This document shows, in pieces, positions 24,594 through 34,912 of a DNA stretch of 64,000 bases (position 1 is the first letter of the stretch; each line of letters begins with the position of its first letter). The translations under genes were made by a program, and so were the position numbers. The notes under the pieces are model-generated. The model saw only the letters and a list, made by a program, of their open reading frames with translations. It was not told the origin of the DNA and made no database searches. This stretch comes from Pelagibacterium xiamenense (GTDB taxonomy: Bacteria > Pseudomonadota > Alphaproteobacteria > Rhizobiales > Devosiaceae): NCBI RefSeq assembly GCF_021166475.1, contig NZ_JAJOYS010000002.1, positions 682,001 through 746,000 on the forward strand, in the 5' to 3' direction.

Positions 24594-26408
24594 TCAGCCT
24601 TTTTCGGACTGGACGGCTTCGAGTTCGTCGATGAGCCGTTCGATCATAGAAAGGCCCAGCGACCAGAAATCCGGGTCGCGGGCATCAAGACCGAACGGCG
24701 CCAGAAGTTCGGAATGGTGTTTCGATCCCCCGGCCTTGAGCAAGTCGAAATACCGCTCGGCAAAGCCCTCGGATGCCTTCTCATACTGCGCGTAAAGCGA
24801 GTTCACAAGGCAATCGCCAAACGCGTAGGCGTAGACGTAGAAGGGCACGTGTATGAAATGTCCTATATACGACCATAGGACTTTATATCCATCGTTGAGG
24901 CGAATTCCGGGACCTAGACTTTCGGATGATACGTCCATCCAGAAGGCCTCGATCTCCTCGGTCCGCAATTCCCCCTGCCGGCGTGCCGTATGCACTTTGC
25001 GCTCGAACGAGTAGAACGAGATCTGCCGCACGACCGTGTTGAGCATGTCCTCGATCTTGGAGGCCAGCAACGCGCTGCGCTGCCTGGGATCGGTGGTTTT
25101 TTCGAGGATCGCGCGGAAGGTCAGCATCTCCCCGAAAACGCTCGCGGTCTCCGCCAGAGTAAGGGGTGTGGACGCCATCAACTCGCCTTGCCCGGCCGCC
25201 AGCCGCTGGTGCACACCGTGCCCCAGTTCATGCGCGAGAGTCATGATGTCACGCGTTTTGCCCATATAGTTGAGCATGAGATACGGGTGCACCTTGGTGA
25301 CCGTCGGGTGCGCGAATGCACCGCTCGCCTTGCCCTCGCGCACCGGCGCGTCGATCCACCCGTTGGAAAAGAACGGCTCGGCGATCTCGACGAGTTTTGG
25401 CGAGAACCGTCCGTACGCGTCGAGCACCGTCGTCTTCGCCGTCTCCCAGTCGAACACCCTGTCGTCGCTGTCGGGCAGCGGTGCGTTGCGGTCCCAGGCG
25501 TCAAGCTTGTCCTTGCCGAACCACTTTGCCTTCATCTGGTAGTAGCGGTGCGAAAGCCGCGGATAGGCCTCGATCACCGCCTTTTCGAGCGCATCGACGA
25601 CCTCGCGCTCGACCGAATTGGCAAGGTGCTGGCTATCGGCGATGTCTTCATACCCGCGCCACCGGTCTGCGATTTCCTTGTCCTTGGCGAGCACATTGGT
25701 GATGTGGGTGAAAAGCCGGATATTTTCCGAAAGCGTCTTGGTCAGCGCTCCGAACGCGGATTTGCGCTTTTCCTCCTTGGGATCGGACATCAGGCTTAGC
25801 GTCTGCTCGATCCCCAGCGTTTCCCCGTCGACATCGAACTTCAGCGCCGCGACCGTCTCGTCATAAAGCCGGTTCCACGCCGCGTGCCCGGTGACGTATT
25901 TGTCGTGGAAGAGCTCTTCCACGCGATCCTCGAGCTGGTAGGGGCGCGCCTTGCGCAATTCGGTGAACCACGGCCTGTAATAGGCAAGTGCCGTGTCGCG
26001 ATCGAATGCCGCATCGAGCGTCGTATCGGGGATGCGGTTGATTTCCAGGGTGAAGAAGATCAGTCGCGTCGACAGGCTCGTAATCTTTTCCTGCATGTCG
26101 CCCAGGAATTTCACCCGGTCCGGATCGCCCGTATTTTGCGCGTAGTTGAGATAGGCAAACGAGCCGATCCGCCCGATCACGCCTTCAAGCGCCTCGTAGC
26201 GCTGGACCGCTTCGGCGAGCCGGTCTTCCCCCGCGAGCGCCTCGAGCTTGCCCTTGTAATCGGCCTCGAATGCCCTGGTTTCGGTGTCGAGATGCGCGAG
26301 ATCGTCCGCAAGTGCGCTCGACTCCACCCCGGGATAAAGATCCGAGAGATCCCATTCGGGCAACTCCCCGAACGCGTTTTGGCTTGCTTGCGGCTGGGCT
26401 GCGGTCAT
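24594..26408 (-). CDS. M3 family oligoendopeptidase (PepF-type)
   Basis: 604 residues of a zinc metallo-oligopeptidase. The zinc motif HELGHGVHQ is near residue 390, with the third ligand Glu in LAETASVFGEML about 25 residues later. The N-terminal helical half closes over the channel that admits short peptides. It degrades cytoplasmic oligopeptides. ATG at 26408 is preferred over the in-frame ATG 102 nt upstream because CGGAG lies before it and the family starts near FGELPEWDLSDLYPG. It is 19 bp upstream of the oxidase subunit IV gene. Confidence 0.94.
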   Translation of the reverse strand: MTAAQPQASQNAFGELPEWDLSDLYPGVESSALADDLAHLDTETRAFEADYKGKLEALAGEDRLAEAVQRYEALEGVIGRIGSFAYLNYAQNTGDPDRVKFLGDMQEKITSLSTRLIFFTLEINRIPDTTLDAAFDRDTALAYYRPWFTELRKARPYQLEDRVEELFHDKYVTGHAAWNRLYDETVAALKFDVDGETLGIEQTLSLMSDPKEEKRKSAFGALTKTLSENIRLFTHITNVLAKDKEIADRWRGYEDIADSQHLANSVEREVVDALEKAVIEAYPRLSHRYYQMKAKWFGKDKLDAWDRNAPLPDSDDRVFDWETAKTTVLDAYGRFSPKLVEIAEPFFSNGWIDAPVREGKASGAFAHPTVTKVHPYLMLNYMGKTRDIMTLAHELGHGVHQRLAAGQGELMASTPLTLAETASVFGEMLTFRAILEKTTDPRQRSALLASKIEDMLNTVVRQISFYSFERKVHTARRQGELRTEEIEAFWMDVSSESLGPGIRLNDGYKVLWSYIGHFIHVPFYVYAYAFGDCLVNSLYAQYEKASEGFAERYFDLLKAGGSKHHSELLAPFGLDARDPDFWSLGLSMIERLIDELEAVQSEKG

Positions 26409-26516
26409 CTGTGAACTCCGAGCGGATCGAGGCAGGCAAAAATCGGGAGATTTCCCGGCGCGCACCTTATCCAGCGCCATTGCGGGTGCCAAGGCCCGTT
26501 CGGCGGTCATGCGTGC

Positions 26517-26532
26517 TTAAAACCCTGTTAAG
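26517..26532 (+). promoter_or_regulatory. CtrA-like site, TTAA-N7-TTAAG
   Basis: TTAA-AACCCTG-TTAAG differs from TTAA-N7-TTAAC only at the last base and is nearly the same on the other strand. It lies about 85-100 bp before the start of the NtrC-type regulator and between it and the divergent peptidase gene. Confidence 0.45.
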
Positions 26533-26615
26533 CGATCGGACATAGCCTGCCCCATATCGGCACACCTGCGATTCGCACGGGGCCGGCTGAAATGCGTATC
26601 CAGTCGCGGGTAAGT

Positions 26616-28103
26616 ATGCACAAAGTCCTGATCGTCGATGACGACCCCATCCAATGCCGTCTGACCAGTGAGACCGTCTCCAAGGCGGGCTTTGATCCTA
26701 TCGCTGTGGAGTCCGGCCACGAGGCGATGACCGTCTTGCGCAGGACCGCAGGCATCGGCGCGATGATCCTCGATCTCGTCATGCCGGACATGGACGGCAT
26801 GGCCGTCCTTGAGGCGATGAAGCGCGAAGGGATCGTCATCCCGGTCATCGTCCAGACCGCGCAATCCTCGCTCGACACCGTGGTCTCCGCCATGCGCCTC
26901 GGTGCCAGCGACTTCTTCGTCAAGCCCGTCGCCCCCGAGCGCATCACCATCTCGCTGCGCAACGCCATGAAGATGGGCACGCTCGAAACCACCCTGCGCG
27001 CCGAACGCGACAAGCGTGCCGGCACGTTCGGTTTCACGCATATCATCGGCACGAGCGCCGCCGTCGGCCGCGCCATTGCGCTGGGCAAGAAGGCCGCCAC
27101 GAGCACGATCCCGGTCCTGATCGAGGGCGAATCCGGCACCGGCAAGGAAGTCCTCGCCCGCGCCATTCAGGGTTCGGGCGACCGCGCCGGCAAGCCCTTT
27201 ATCACCGTCAATTGCGGCGCGATCCCCCCAAACCTCGTTGAATCGATCCTTTTCGGTCACGTCAAAGGCGCCTTCACCGGCGCGGTCGCGAACGCCCCGG
27301 GCAAATTCCGCGAAGCCCACAACGGCACGTTGTTTCTCGACGAAGTCGGCGAACTCCCACCCGAAACCCAGGTGAAGCTCCTCCGCGCGCTGCAGGAAGG
27401 CGAGATCGAACCCGTCGGCGCATCCAAACCCGTCAAGGTCAACGTCCGCGTCATCTCGGCGACCAACAGGCGGCTCCTGAACCTCGCCAAAGAGGGCCAT
27501 TTCCGCGAGGACCTTTACTACCGCCTCAACGTCTTCCCCATCTACATGCCGCCTTTGCGCGACCGGCGCGAAGACATTCCGGCGCTCGTCGAGCATTTCA
27601 TCGCCCGCTTCGCCGCCGAAGAAGGCCGGCGCGTCAGCGCCATCGACGCCGGCGCGCTCGAGATGCTCACGAGCCACGACTGGCCGGGCAACATCCGCCA
27701 GCTCGAAAACGCCATCTTCCGCGCTGTCGTCCTGGCGGAAACCACGACGCTCCGGCCTGCCGACTTTCCCCAGATCCTCGCTGCCGTGCGCGGTCCCGAG
27801 ACCGCCCGGAGCGAAGCGGCCCAAACCGCAGCGCCCGCCGCTCCGATCCATATCGACAACGCCCCGCCGCTCCCGCGGCTGGCTGATATCAACCCCGCAT
27901 CGATCCCCGACCGCTTCCTCGACAAGGACGGCAACCTCCTGCCCCTCGCCGAGATCGAAAAAGACCTCATCGCCTTCGCCATCGACTTCAACGCCGGTCG
28001 CATGGCCCAGGTCGCCCGGCAACTGGGGATCGGGCGCTCGACCCTCTACCGCAAGCTCAAGGAGTACGGCCTCGATGGTTCCGAGGGCTCCAATGTTGCG
28101 TGA
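26616..28103 (+). CDS. NtrC-family sigma-54-dependent response regulator
   Basis: About 495 residues. Receiver domain 1-120 has the acidic pocket VDDD, phospho-acceptor Asp53 (AMILDLVMPD) and the conserved Lys in VKPVAP. The AAA+ domain follows (about 145-375): Walker A GESGTGKE, sigma-54 contact loop GAFTGA intact, Walker B LFLDEVGEL, sensor WPGNIRQLEN. A Fis-type HTH ends the protein (ARQLGIGRSTLYRKLKEY). It should activate sigma-54 promoters when phosphorylated. No sensor kinase is beside it. ATG at 26592 would add eight residues; 26616 starts directly at the receiver. Downstream cell-wall genes may be targets. Confidence 0.9.
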   Translation: MHKVLIVDDDPIQCRLTSETVSKAGFDPIAVESGHEAMTVLRRTAGIGAMILDLVMPDMDGMAVLEAMKREGIVIPVIVQTAQSSLDTVVSAMRLGASDFFVKPVAPERITISLRNAMKMGTLETTLRAERDKRAGTFGFTHIIGTSAAVGRAIALGKKAATSTIPVLIEGESGTGKEVLARAIQGSGDRAGKPFITVNCGAIPPNLVESILFGHVKGAFTGAVANAPGKFREAHNGTLFLDEVGELPPETQVKLLRALQEGEIEPVGASKPVKVNVRVISATNRRLLNLAKEGHFREDLYYRLNVFPIYMPPLRDRREDIPALVEHFIARFAAEEGRRVSAIDAGALEMLTSHDWPGNIRQLENAIFRAVVLAETTTLRPADFPQILAAVRGPETARSEAAQTAAPAAPIHIDNAPPLPRLADINPASIPDRFLDKDGNLLPLAEIEKDLIAFAIDFNAGRMAQVARQLGIGRSTLYRKLKEYGLDGSEGSNVA

Positions 28104-28284
28104 AAACCGCAGATGGCAGTCAAACGCTGTTCACAAACCCGCCACCGTGTTGGCGCCGCCGCTGCGTCTGGTTAGATTTGAGCATCAACAAGGTTCGCCG
28201 CAAGCAATGGCGAATCCACTGCGCAGACGGGGCTGAATGCGCAATTTGGGCTATGGGCAAAAACCGTTTGAAACCGGGCTATTG

Positions 28285-29937
28285 ATGAAGAAAATCATCC
28301 TTGGGGCGCTGGCCGGCCTATCCGCGCTGGCATTGTCTTCCACCGCTTTTGCACTCGAATCGGTCGTGGTCGGCGGCGTCGAGGCGACCCGCATCGTCAT
28401 TGCGCCGCCGCAAAATCCGCTGGCGACCACCATCCGGCAAGGCCTGCGCGAGGCTGTCGATGCGGCACCCAACGGCAGCCGCTCGCAGACCGACGCCCGC
28501 CAGCTCTACTATTTCTATGGCGCGCGCCATTTCGAGCCGCTCTGGCTCACCGAGGACCAGGACGGTACCATCGCCTTCTCCGCCAAGGCGCAGGACGTGA
28601 TCGAGCTGTTCGAGGACGCCCACCTCCAGGGTCTCGATCCCGACGACTATCTGACCGCCGAGCTCGACGTCCAGGCCGCCGCGGGGGATCCGCAGGCACT
28701 CGCCGCGCTCGAAGGCGCGTTCTCTGCCGCGATGCTGCGCTACGCTCAGGATGCCCATTCGGGCCGCCTCGACCCGCGCACGGTTTCGGGCTACATCGAC
28801 ACCGCTCCCAAGCGCATCGACGAAAGCGCCCTTTTCGATGCGCTCGCAGCGGCCGACGATCCGGCCGACGTGCTGATGAGCTACCACCCGACCCATCGCG
28901 AATTCGTCGCCCTGCGGGATCTTCTGGCCCGGCACTACGCGGGCGAGATCGAAGCGCCAATCGTCATCGGCGAAGGCAAGCTCCTGCGTCCCGGCATGAC
29001 CGATCTGCGCGTTCCCGCCCTGCGCGAGCGCCTCGGCGTCTCCGCGCCCGAGGACGAGACGCTGGCCCCCGACCTTTACGACGAGACCCTTGTCGCCGCG
29101 GTCGAAGCCTTTCAGGGCGAGCTGGGTCTGAACGTCGACGGCGTCGTCGGCCCGGCCACGGTCGCCGCATTGAACGGTGCCAATGGCGCGACCATTCCCG
29201 ACATCGTCGCCAATATGGAACGCTGGCGCTGGATGCCGGAGGACCTGGGCGACTTCGCGGTCCTCGTCAACGTCCCCGAATTCCGCCTCGACGTTATGCG
29301 TGACGGCCATTCGGCCTGGAACACCCGGGTCATTGTCGGCACCGTCAAGAACCAGACGCCACTCTTTTCGGATCTGATCCGGCACGTCGTCACCAATCCT
29401 TATTGGAACGTGCCGTCCTCGATCCTGCGCAACGAGGTTATGCCGCGCGTTCTTTCGAACCCCGGCTATATCGCCAGCCAGAACATGGAACTGCTCTCTG
29501 GCGGCCGCGCCGTCGACCCCTGGAGCGTCGACTGGACCCAGGCGAACCCCAACCAGTTCCGCGTCCGCCAGCGGCCGGGCACCTCGAACGCGTTGGGGCA
29601 GGTCAAATTCCTCTTTCCCAATTCCCACGACGTCTACCTGCACGACACCAACGCCCGGGGCCTTTTTGCCCGTTCGATGCGCGCCTTGAGCCACGGTTGC
29701 ATCCGTGTGCAGGACCCCTTCGCCTTTGCCGAAGCGCTGCTCGAATACGAGCCCGGCATCACCGTCGCCGCGCTCCAGAGCACGCTGGGCGGCGGCGAGC
29801 GCTGGTTCAACATGGAGCGTGAAGTCCCGGTTCACATCGCCTATTTCACCCTGCGTGTCGGTGAAGACGGCAAGGTTCGGTCCTATGGCGACATCTACGG
29901 CCACAATGCCCGCGTCATAGAAATGCTCGGTATGTAG
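28285..29937 (+). CDS. Murein L,D-transpeptidase (YcbB/LdtD-like, YkuD domain)
   Basis: 550 residues with a signal peptide (MKKIILGALAGLSALALSSTAFA). The order is an N-terminal helical scaffold (60-230), a peptidoglycan-binding repeat near 260-310 (AVEAFQGELGLNVDGVVGPATVAAL), and a YkuD catalytic domain near 330-490 with the signature SHGCIRVQDP holding the nucleophile Cys. It makes 3-3 cross-links or attaches proteins to the wall in the periplasm. The ATG at 28285 fits the signal peptide. It is followed by another murein enzyme. Confidence 0.92.
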   Translation: MKKIILGALAGLSALALSSTAFALESVVVGGVEATRIVIAPPQNPLATTIRQGLREAVDAAPNGSRSQTDARQLYYFYGARHFEPLWLTEDQDGTIAFSAKAQDVIELFEDAHLQGLDPDDYLTAELDVQAAAGDPQALAALEGAFSAAMLRYAQDAHSGRLDPRTVSGYIDTAPKRIDESALFDALAAADDPADVLMSYHPTHREFVALRDLLARHYAGEIEAPIVIGEGKLLRPGMTDLRVPALRERLGVSAPEDETLAPDLYDETLVAAVEAFQGELGLNVDGVVGPATVAALNGANGATIPDIVANMERWRWMPEDLGDFAVLVNVPEFRLDVMRDGHSAWNTRVIVGTVKNQTPLFSDLIRHVVTNPYWNVPSSILRNEVMPRVLSNPGYIASQNMELLSGGRAVDPWSVDWTQANPNQFRVRQRPGTSNALGQVKFLFPNSHDVYLHDTNARGLFARSMRALSHGCIRVQDPFAFAEALLEYEPGITVAALQSTLGGGERWFNMEREVPVHIAYFTLRVGEDGKVRSYGDIYGHNARVIEMLGM

Positions 29938-29960
29938 CGCTGATTCGCTGCGATAAAGCG

Positions 29961-29976
29961 TTAAGCATGCAGTAAC
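29961..29976 (+). promoter_or_regulatory. Near-consensus CtrA box upstream of the murein peptidase gene
   Basis: TTAA-GCATGCA-GTAAC has one mismatch to TTAA-N7-TTAAC. Further on, GTTAGCGTT occurs twice, at 30050-30058 and 30082-30090, about three helical turns apart, with TTGACA at 30111-30116. The 189-bp gap therefore holds several possible control elements. Confidence 0.35.
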
Positions 29977-30126
29977 ATTTCCGCCGCACTCGCGCCGCGA
30001 TTTGCCCATATAAGCGGCACCGGACGGGAGAGGGTGGAATTGCATCCCCGTTAGCGTTAACAGTCTCTAGATGGAGTTTGTGTTAGCGTTTCCGTCGCAT
30101 TTGACACAAATACGGGCGATCCGGGC

Positions 30127-31851
30127 GTGACGTTTAGGGGTACTGAGTTTTACGAACGCGTGATGCGCATGGTGTTGGCGTGCCTTCTCGCGCTCACCGC
30201 CATTGTGCCGGCTGCGACCGTGCCGGCGAGCGCGGCCAGCGAGCGGACGCTCTATCTCTATTATACCCATACCAAGGAAACTGCGCGCATCACCTTCAAG
30301 CGCAACGGCCGCTACGTGCAGTCCGGCCTTGACGAGCTCAACTGGTTCCTGCGTGACTGGCGCCGTAACGAAGCCACCGACATGGACCCGGCGCTGTTCG
30401 ACATCCTTTGGGAAGTCTATCAAGCCTCCGGCGCCAGCCAGCCGATCCACATCGTTTCCGCCTATCGCGCGCCCGAAACCAACGCCATGCTCGCTTCGCG
30501 TTCATCGGGCGTCGCTGACAATTCCCAGCATATGCGCGGCAAGGCGATGGATTTTTACATCCCGGGGGTACCGGTTTCGAAGATCCGCGAACTCGGCTTC
30601 CGCATTCAGGGCGGCGGCGTCGGATATTATCCGAGCTCGAATAGCCCCTTTGTCCACCTCGATACCGGCTCGGTGCGCGCATGGCCGCGCATGACGACTG
30701 CGCAGCTGCGCCAGATCTTCCCTGACGGACGCACCTTGCACATCCCCTCGAACGGCAACGTTCTGAGCCAGGAAGGCCGGGCCTGGGCCCAGGCGCAGTA
30801 CAGCCAGTGCCATCGCGTGCCTTGTAACGCCGGCTCGAGCCTGACCGGCGGCAGCGGGTCGGAGACACAAGTCGCCAGCAACCGGCCCACCCGCACGCTG
30901 ATGGATATCTTCACCGGTGGCGGCAATTCGAACAACGACCAGCCAGCGCCCCAGCCGACCCAGGTCGCGAGCGCACCGACCCAGCGCAGCGTCACCTCCG
31001 TCCCCGTAACGGCCCCCGCACCTGCCGAACCGGTCGCGCTCGAGGACCTGCCCCCTCAGCGTCCGGACGCGCTCGGCGCGGCGACCGCGGTTGCCGAAGC
31101 CGCCCCCCAGAATATCCCCTTCGAAGTCCGCGAAGGCGCGGCCGCCGGCGCCACGCAGGTCGCCGCGCTCATAACCGATGCGCAAGCGCCCGTGCCCCCC
31201 TCGCTTTCGCGCGATCTCGCGGAGTTGCGGACCACGACTCCGTCGGCCTTCGCGGGCGGCAATGAAGGCACGCTCGCCATCGCCGCGCTCGAAGCGAACG
31301 CGCCCGAACCCCAGCCGCGCCCGGATTTCGCACCCGCCGTGGTCGCCTCCGCCTATGCCGCAGCCCCAGGCGCCACAGCCAGCCTCGTCAACGAGGATCC
31401 CGCCGTCCGTCAGGCACCTGCGCCCGTCATGCGCCCGGCCCTCTCCGACACACCGGTCCCCACCGATATCCTCGACCCCGACCGCATCGAAACCGCAGGC
31501 ATAAACCCGCAAATGGGGCTTGAAAGCTTCGCCGACCTCTTCGAAGGCCCGATCCTTCCCGTCGACGGCAGGCCCGACGAAGCCACCGCCAACGCGCTCG
31601 CGAGCCTCAAGAGCCGCCCGGGCGAACTTTACGCCCCCGATATCGGCCACGTCACCGAGACGCTGTTATCCCCGGTTTCCGTCGCCAGCGCGCATTACGG
31701 CTTCATGACCGAGCCCGACAACGCCGATTTCGACCCAGCGACCCATCCGGGCAACACCACGCTCGACGCCGGTTTCAGCCGCACGGCGGCCCTGGGCGTA
31801 GGCATGTCGAGTTTCGGCACGATGCCCTCGATCCTCGTGACGCTGCCGTAG
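30127..31851 (+). CDS. DUF882 / MepK-like murein endopeptidase with long disordered tail
   Basis: 574 residues from GTG at 30127; an ATG at 30163 would also start the signal peptide (MRMVLACLLALTAIVPAAT...ASA). Residues about 40-215 form the DUF882/M15-like zinc peptidase with HxxxxxxD (His135, Asp142 in QHMRGKAMDF) and HxD (His177, Asp179 in FVHLDTG), so it is probably active on peptidoglycan cross-links, like MepK. Residues about 230-574 are a Pro/Ala/Thr-rich low-complexity tail with no recognised domain, much longer than in MepK. It follows the L,D-transpeptidase; both act in the periplasm on the wall. Confidence 0.87.
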   Translation: MTFRGTEFYERVMRMVLACLLALTAIVPAATVPASAASERTLYLYYTHTKETARITFKRNGRYVQSGLDELNWFLRDWRRNEATDMDPALFDILWEVYQASGASQPIHIVSAYRAPETNAMLASRSSGVADNSQHMRGKAMDFYIPGVPVSKIRELGFRIQGGGVGYYPSSNSPFVHLDTGSVRAWPRMTTAQLRQIFPDGRTLHIPSNGNVLSQEGRAWAQAQYSQCHRVPCNAGSSLTGGSGSETQVASNRPTRTLMDIFTGGGNSNNDQPAPQPTQVASAPTQRSVTSVPVTAPAPAEPVALEDLPPQRPDALGAATAVAEAAPQNIPFEVREGAAAGATQVAALITDAQAPVPPSLSRDLAELRTTTPSAFAGGNEGTLAIAALEANAPEPQPRPDFAPAVVASAYAAAPGATASLVNEDPAVRQAPAPVMRPALSDTPVPTDILDPDRIETAGINPQMGLESFADLFEGPILPVDGRPDEATANALASLKSRPGELYAPDIGHVTETLLSPVSVASAHYGFMTEPDNADFDPATHPGNTTLDAGFSRTAALGVGMSSFGTMPSILVTLP

Positions 31852-31971
31852 GGACGCTCTAGGACCAAACGCCCCAGTTTCACCCACTTTGGTTGCCAAA
31901 AGGCGCTGATCTGACTACATCTTGGGGCAAATCCGGCGGATACCGCCGGCCTCACAATCAAGGTCATCTCA

Positions 31972-33912
31972 GTGCCCGAAAAGCCATCCACCCCGCTGCT
32001 CGACACAATTGCGTCTCCGGCCGATCTCAAGAAGCTCAAGCACGAAGAGCTCCGCCAGCTTGCAGACGAACTGCGTAGTGAGGTGATCGACACGGTTTCG
32101 GTGACCGGCGGCCATCTGGGCGCGGGTCTGGGCGTCGTCGAGTTGACCGTCGCGCTGCACCATATCTTCGAGACCCCCGACGATCGCATCATTTGGGACG
32201 TCGGCCACCAGGCCTACCCGCACAAGGTCCTCACCGGCCGCCGCGACCGCATCCGCACCCTGCGTCAGAAGGACGGGCTCTCGGGCTTCACCAAACGCAA
32301 GGAAAGCGAATACGACCCTTTCGGCGCCGGGCATTCCTCGACGTCGATTTCCGCAGGCCTCGGCATGGCAGTGGGCTCGGGACTGAAAGGCGAAAAGCGC
32401 AACGTCGTCGCGGTGATCGGCGATGGTGCCATATCTGCGGGTATGGCCTACGAAGCCATGAACAACGCCGGCGCCATGGATGCGCGGCTGATCGTCATTC
32501 TCAACGACAACGACATGTCGATCGCGCCCCCAACCGGTGCGATGAGCGCCTATCTCGCCCGCCTCGTCTCCGGCCCCACCTATCGCGGCCTCCGCGACGC
32601 CGCCAAGCACGTGAGCCAGATCCTGCCGCCCTTTTTCAAGGACAAGGCCAAAAAGACCGAGGAATACGCCCGCGGCTTCTGGACCGGCGGCACGCTCTTT
32701 GAAGAGCTGGGCTTTTATTACGTCGGCCCCATCGACGGGCACAACCTCGACCACCTCCTGCCGGTCCTTAAAAACGTGCGCGACGCCGAGAACGGCCCTG
32801 TACTGATCCACGTCGTCACCCAGAAGGGCAAGGGCTACGCCCCTGCAGAGGAAGCCGCCGACAAATATCACGGCGTTTCGAAATTCAACGTTATCACCGG
32901 CGCCCAGTCCAAGACCCCGTCCAACGCCCCGTCCTATACCTCGGTCTTCGCTGAAAGCCTGAGCGCCGAGGCCGAGCGCGACGAAGCGATCGTCGCGATC
33001 ACCGCTGCCATGCCCGGCGGCACGGGGCTGGATAAATTCGCCAAGGCCTTCCCCTCGCGCACTTTCGACGTCGGCATCGCCGAACAGCACGCGGTCACCT
33101 TCGCCGCCGGCCTTGCCACCGAGGGCCTCAAGCCCTTCTGCACGATCTATTCGACCTTCCTCCAGCGCGCCTACGACCAGGTCGTCCACGACGTGGCCAT
33201 CCAGCAGCTGCCGGTGAAGTTTCCGATCGACCGCGCCGGCTTCGTGGGCGCCGACGGCCCGACGCATGCCGGATCGTTCGACATCGCCTATCTGGCCACC
33301 TTGCCGGGCTTCGTGGTCATGGCCGCCGGCGACGAGGCCGAGCTGCGCCACATGGTCACGACCGCCGCGGCGTATGATGAGGGCCCCATCGCCTTCCGCT
33401 ATCCGCGCGGCGAAGGCGTGGGCGTCGAGATGCCCGAGCGCGGAGAAATCCTCGAGATCGGTAGGGGCCGCATCCTCGCCGAGGGCACCAAGGTCGCACT
33501 TCTCTCATTCGGCACCCGTCTCGCCGAATGCCGCGCCGCCGCGGAGACCCTCAACGCCTATGGTTTCCCGACAACCGTCGCGGACGCCCGCTTCGCCAAG
33601 CCACTCGATGAAAGGCTTCTCGCCGATCTCGCCCGCAACCACACGGTGCTGCTGACAATCGAAGAAGGCGCCATCGGCGGGTTCGGATCCCACGTCGCCA
33701 CCCGTCTCGCCCAGTTGGGACTTTTGGACGGCGGCCTAAAATTCCGCCCCCTGATGATGCCCGACCGCTATATCGATCAGGCCAGCCAGACGGACATGTA
33801 TGCCCAGGCGGGCCTCGACCGCGCGGCCATCGTCGAAACCGCCCTCAGGGCTTTCGGCGACGAGGCCGAAGCCCTCAAGGCTCTCCGCGCCGTAGGGCAC
33901 GAGCGAGCCTAA
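31972..33912 (+). CDS. dxs: 1-deoxy-D-xylulose-5-phosphate synthase
   Basis: 646 residues. Thiamine-diphosphate enzyme that joins pyruvate and glyceraldehyde-3-phosphate, the first step of the MEP isoprenoid pathway and a source for thiamine and pyridoxal. Motifs: GHQAYPHK, the ThDP motif GDGAISAG...LNDND, and the pyrimidine-domain [15 protein letters not shown]. The start is GTG at 31972 with AAGGTCATCTCA before it. Single gene with a 120-bp upstream gap. Confidence 0.96.
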   Translation: MPEKPSTPLLDTIASPADLKKLKHEELRQLADELRSEVIDTVSVTGGHLGAGLGVVELTVALHHIFETPDDRIIWDVGHQAYPHKVLTGRRDRIRTLRQKDGLSGFTKRKESEYDPFGAGHSSTSISAGLGMAVGSGLKGEKRNVVAVIGDGAISAGMAYEAMNNAGAMDARLIVILNDNDMSIAPPTGAMSAYLARLVSGPTYRGLRDAAKHVSQILPPFFKDKAKKTEEYARGFWTGGTLFEELGFYYVGPIDGHNLDHLLPVLKNVRDAENGPVLIHVVTQKGKGYAPAEEAADKYHGVSKFNVITGAQSKTPSNAPSYTSVFAESLSAEAERDEAIVAITAAMPGGTGLDKFAKAFPSRTFDVGIAEQHAVTFAAGLATEGLKPFCTIYSTFLQRAYDQVVHDVAIQQLPVKFPIDRAGFVGADGPTHAGSFDIAYLATLPGFVVMAAGDEAELRHMVTTAAAYDEGPIAFRYPRGEGVGVEMPERGEILEIGRGRILAEGTKVALLSFGTRLAECRAAAETLNAYGFPTTVADARFAKPLDERLLADLARNHTVLLTIEEGAIGGFGSHVATRLAQLGLLDGGLKFRPLMMPDRYIDQASQTDMYAQAGLDRAAIVETALRAFGDEAEALKALRAVGHERA

Positions 33913-33999
33913 GCCCCCGACAGGGCAGGGTTTTTCTCGACGTCAGGGTTTTCTTTCCTTCCGCTCTTGCTAAGACTTTACCGGCAAGAGGAGGACAAG

Positions 34000-34884
34000 A
34001 TGACGATACCCCGCGCGCGATTCGCCCAAATTCTCGGTTTCGAAGAGCCCCCGGTAACCCTGCTCTCGAAAAATGCGGAGCAGCGCGACGGCTACACGCT
34101 CGAAACGCTCCGCCTGACGATTGGCGACACGCCGGTCCGCGGCATCCTCGCCCGCCCAACGCACATGGAAACCCCGCGCCCTGCCATCCTCTACGCCCAC
34201 TCCCACGGCGGTGGCTACGCCATCGGCGCCCGCGAAATGCTCGATGGCCGCGAATACCTTCAGGAGCCTCTCGGCCCCGTTCTCGCCCGCCTCGGCTACA
34301 TCGCCCTGGCGATCGACATGCCGCTTTTCGGCGAGCGCAACACCGTCAGCGAGTCCGCCGCCGCCAAAGCGCTCCTCTGGCACGGCAAATGTCTCATGGG
34401 TCAGATGCTCTCCGAACAGGCCGCCGCCCTCACATACCTCGCTGCCCGCGACGACGTCGACGCAACCCGCATCGGCGCCTACGGCATGTCCATGGGCTCG
34501 ACGCTGAGCTATTGGCTTGCCGCCCTGGACGACCGGCTCAAGGCCGTCGCGCACCTCAACTGCTTCGCCGACCAGCGCACCATGATCGATATGGGCGCCC
34601 ATGACGGGCACGGCATCTACATGACCGTCCCCGGCCTTCTTGCCGAAACCGACGCGGGCGGTATCGCCGCCGGCATCGCACCGCGCCCGCAGCTCGTCTG
34701 CCTGGGCGGCTCGGATGCCCTGACGCCCATGCCCGCAATCGAACGCGCCTGGGCCGACCTCGAACCGGCCTATGCCAATGATCCAGAAAAGCTCGAACGT
34801 GTCCTGGACCCGGCGGCGGGACATGAGGAAACGCCCGCCATGCGGCGGGCGGTGCTCGATTTTTTCGCCAAATTTCTGGGTTGA
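34000..34884 (+). CDS. Alpha/beta hydrolase (dienelactone-hydrolase-like)
   Basis: 294 residues with an alpha/beta-hydrolase fold: oxyanion region YAHSHGGGYAIG, nucleophile elbow YGMSMGST (Ser near residue 157), Asp in LGGSDALTPM, and His in DPAAGHEETPAM. The organisation resembles dienelactone hydrolases and acetyl-xylan-esterase-like enzymes; substrate unknown. AGAGGAGG six bases before ATG 34000 fixes the start. Confidence 0.85.
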   Translation: MTIPRARFAQILGFEEPPVTLLSKNAEQRDGYTLETLRLTIGDTPVRGILARPTHMETPRPAILYAHSHGGGYAIGAREMLDGREYLQEPLGPVLARLGYIALAIDMPLFGERNTVSESAAAKALLWHGKCLMGQMLSEQAAALTYLAARDDVDATRIGAYGMSMGSTLSYWLAALDDRLKAVAHLNCFADQRTMIDMGAHDGHGIYMTVPGLLAETDAGGIAAGIAPRPQLVCLGGSDALTPMPAIERAWADLEPAYANDPEKLERVLDPAAGHEETPAMRRAVLDFFAKFLG

Positions 34885-34912
34885 AACGCGCCCTCGTTAG
34901 CGCGGACGCGGA

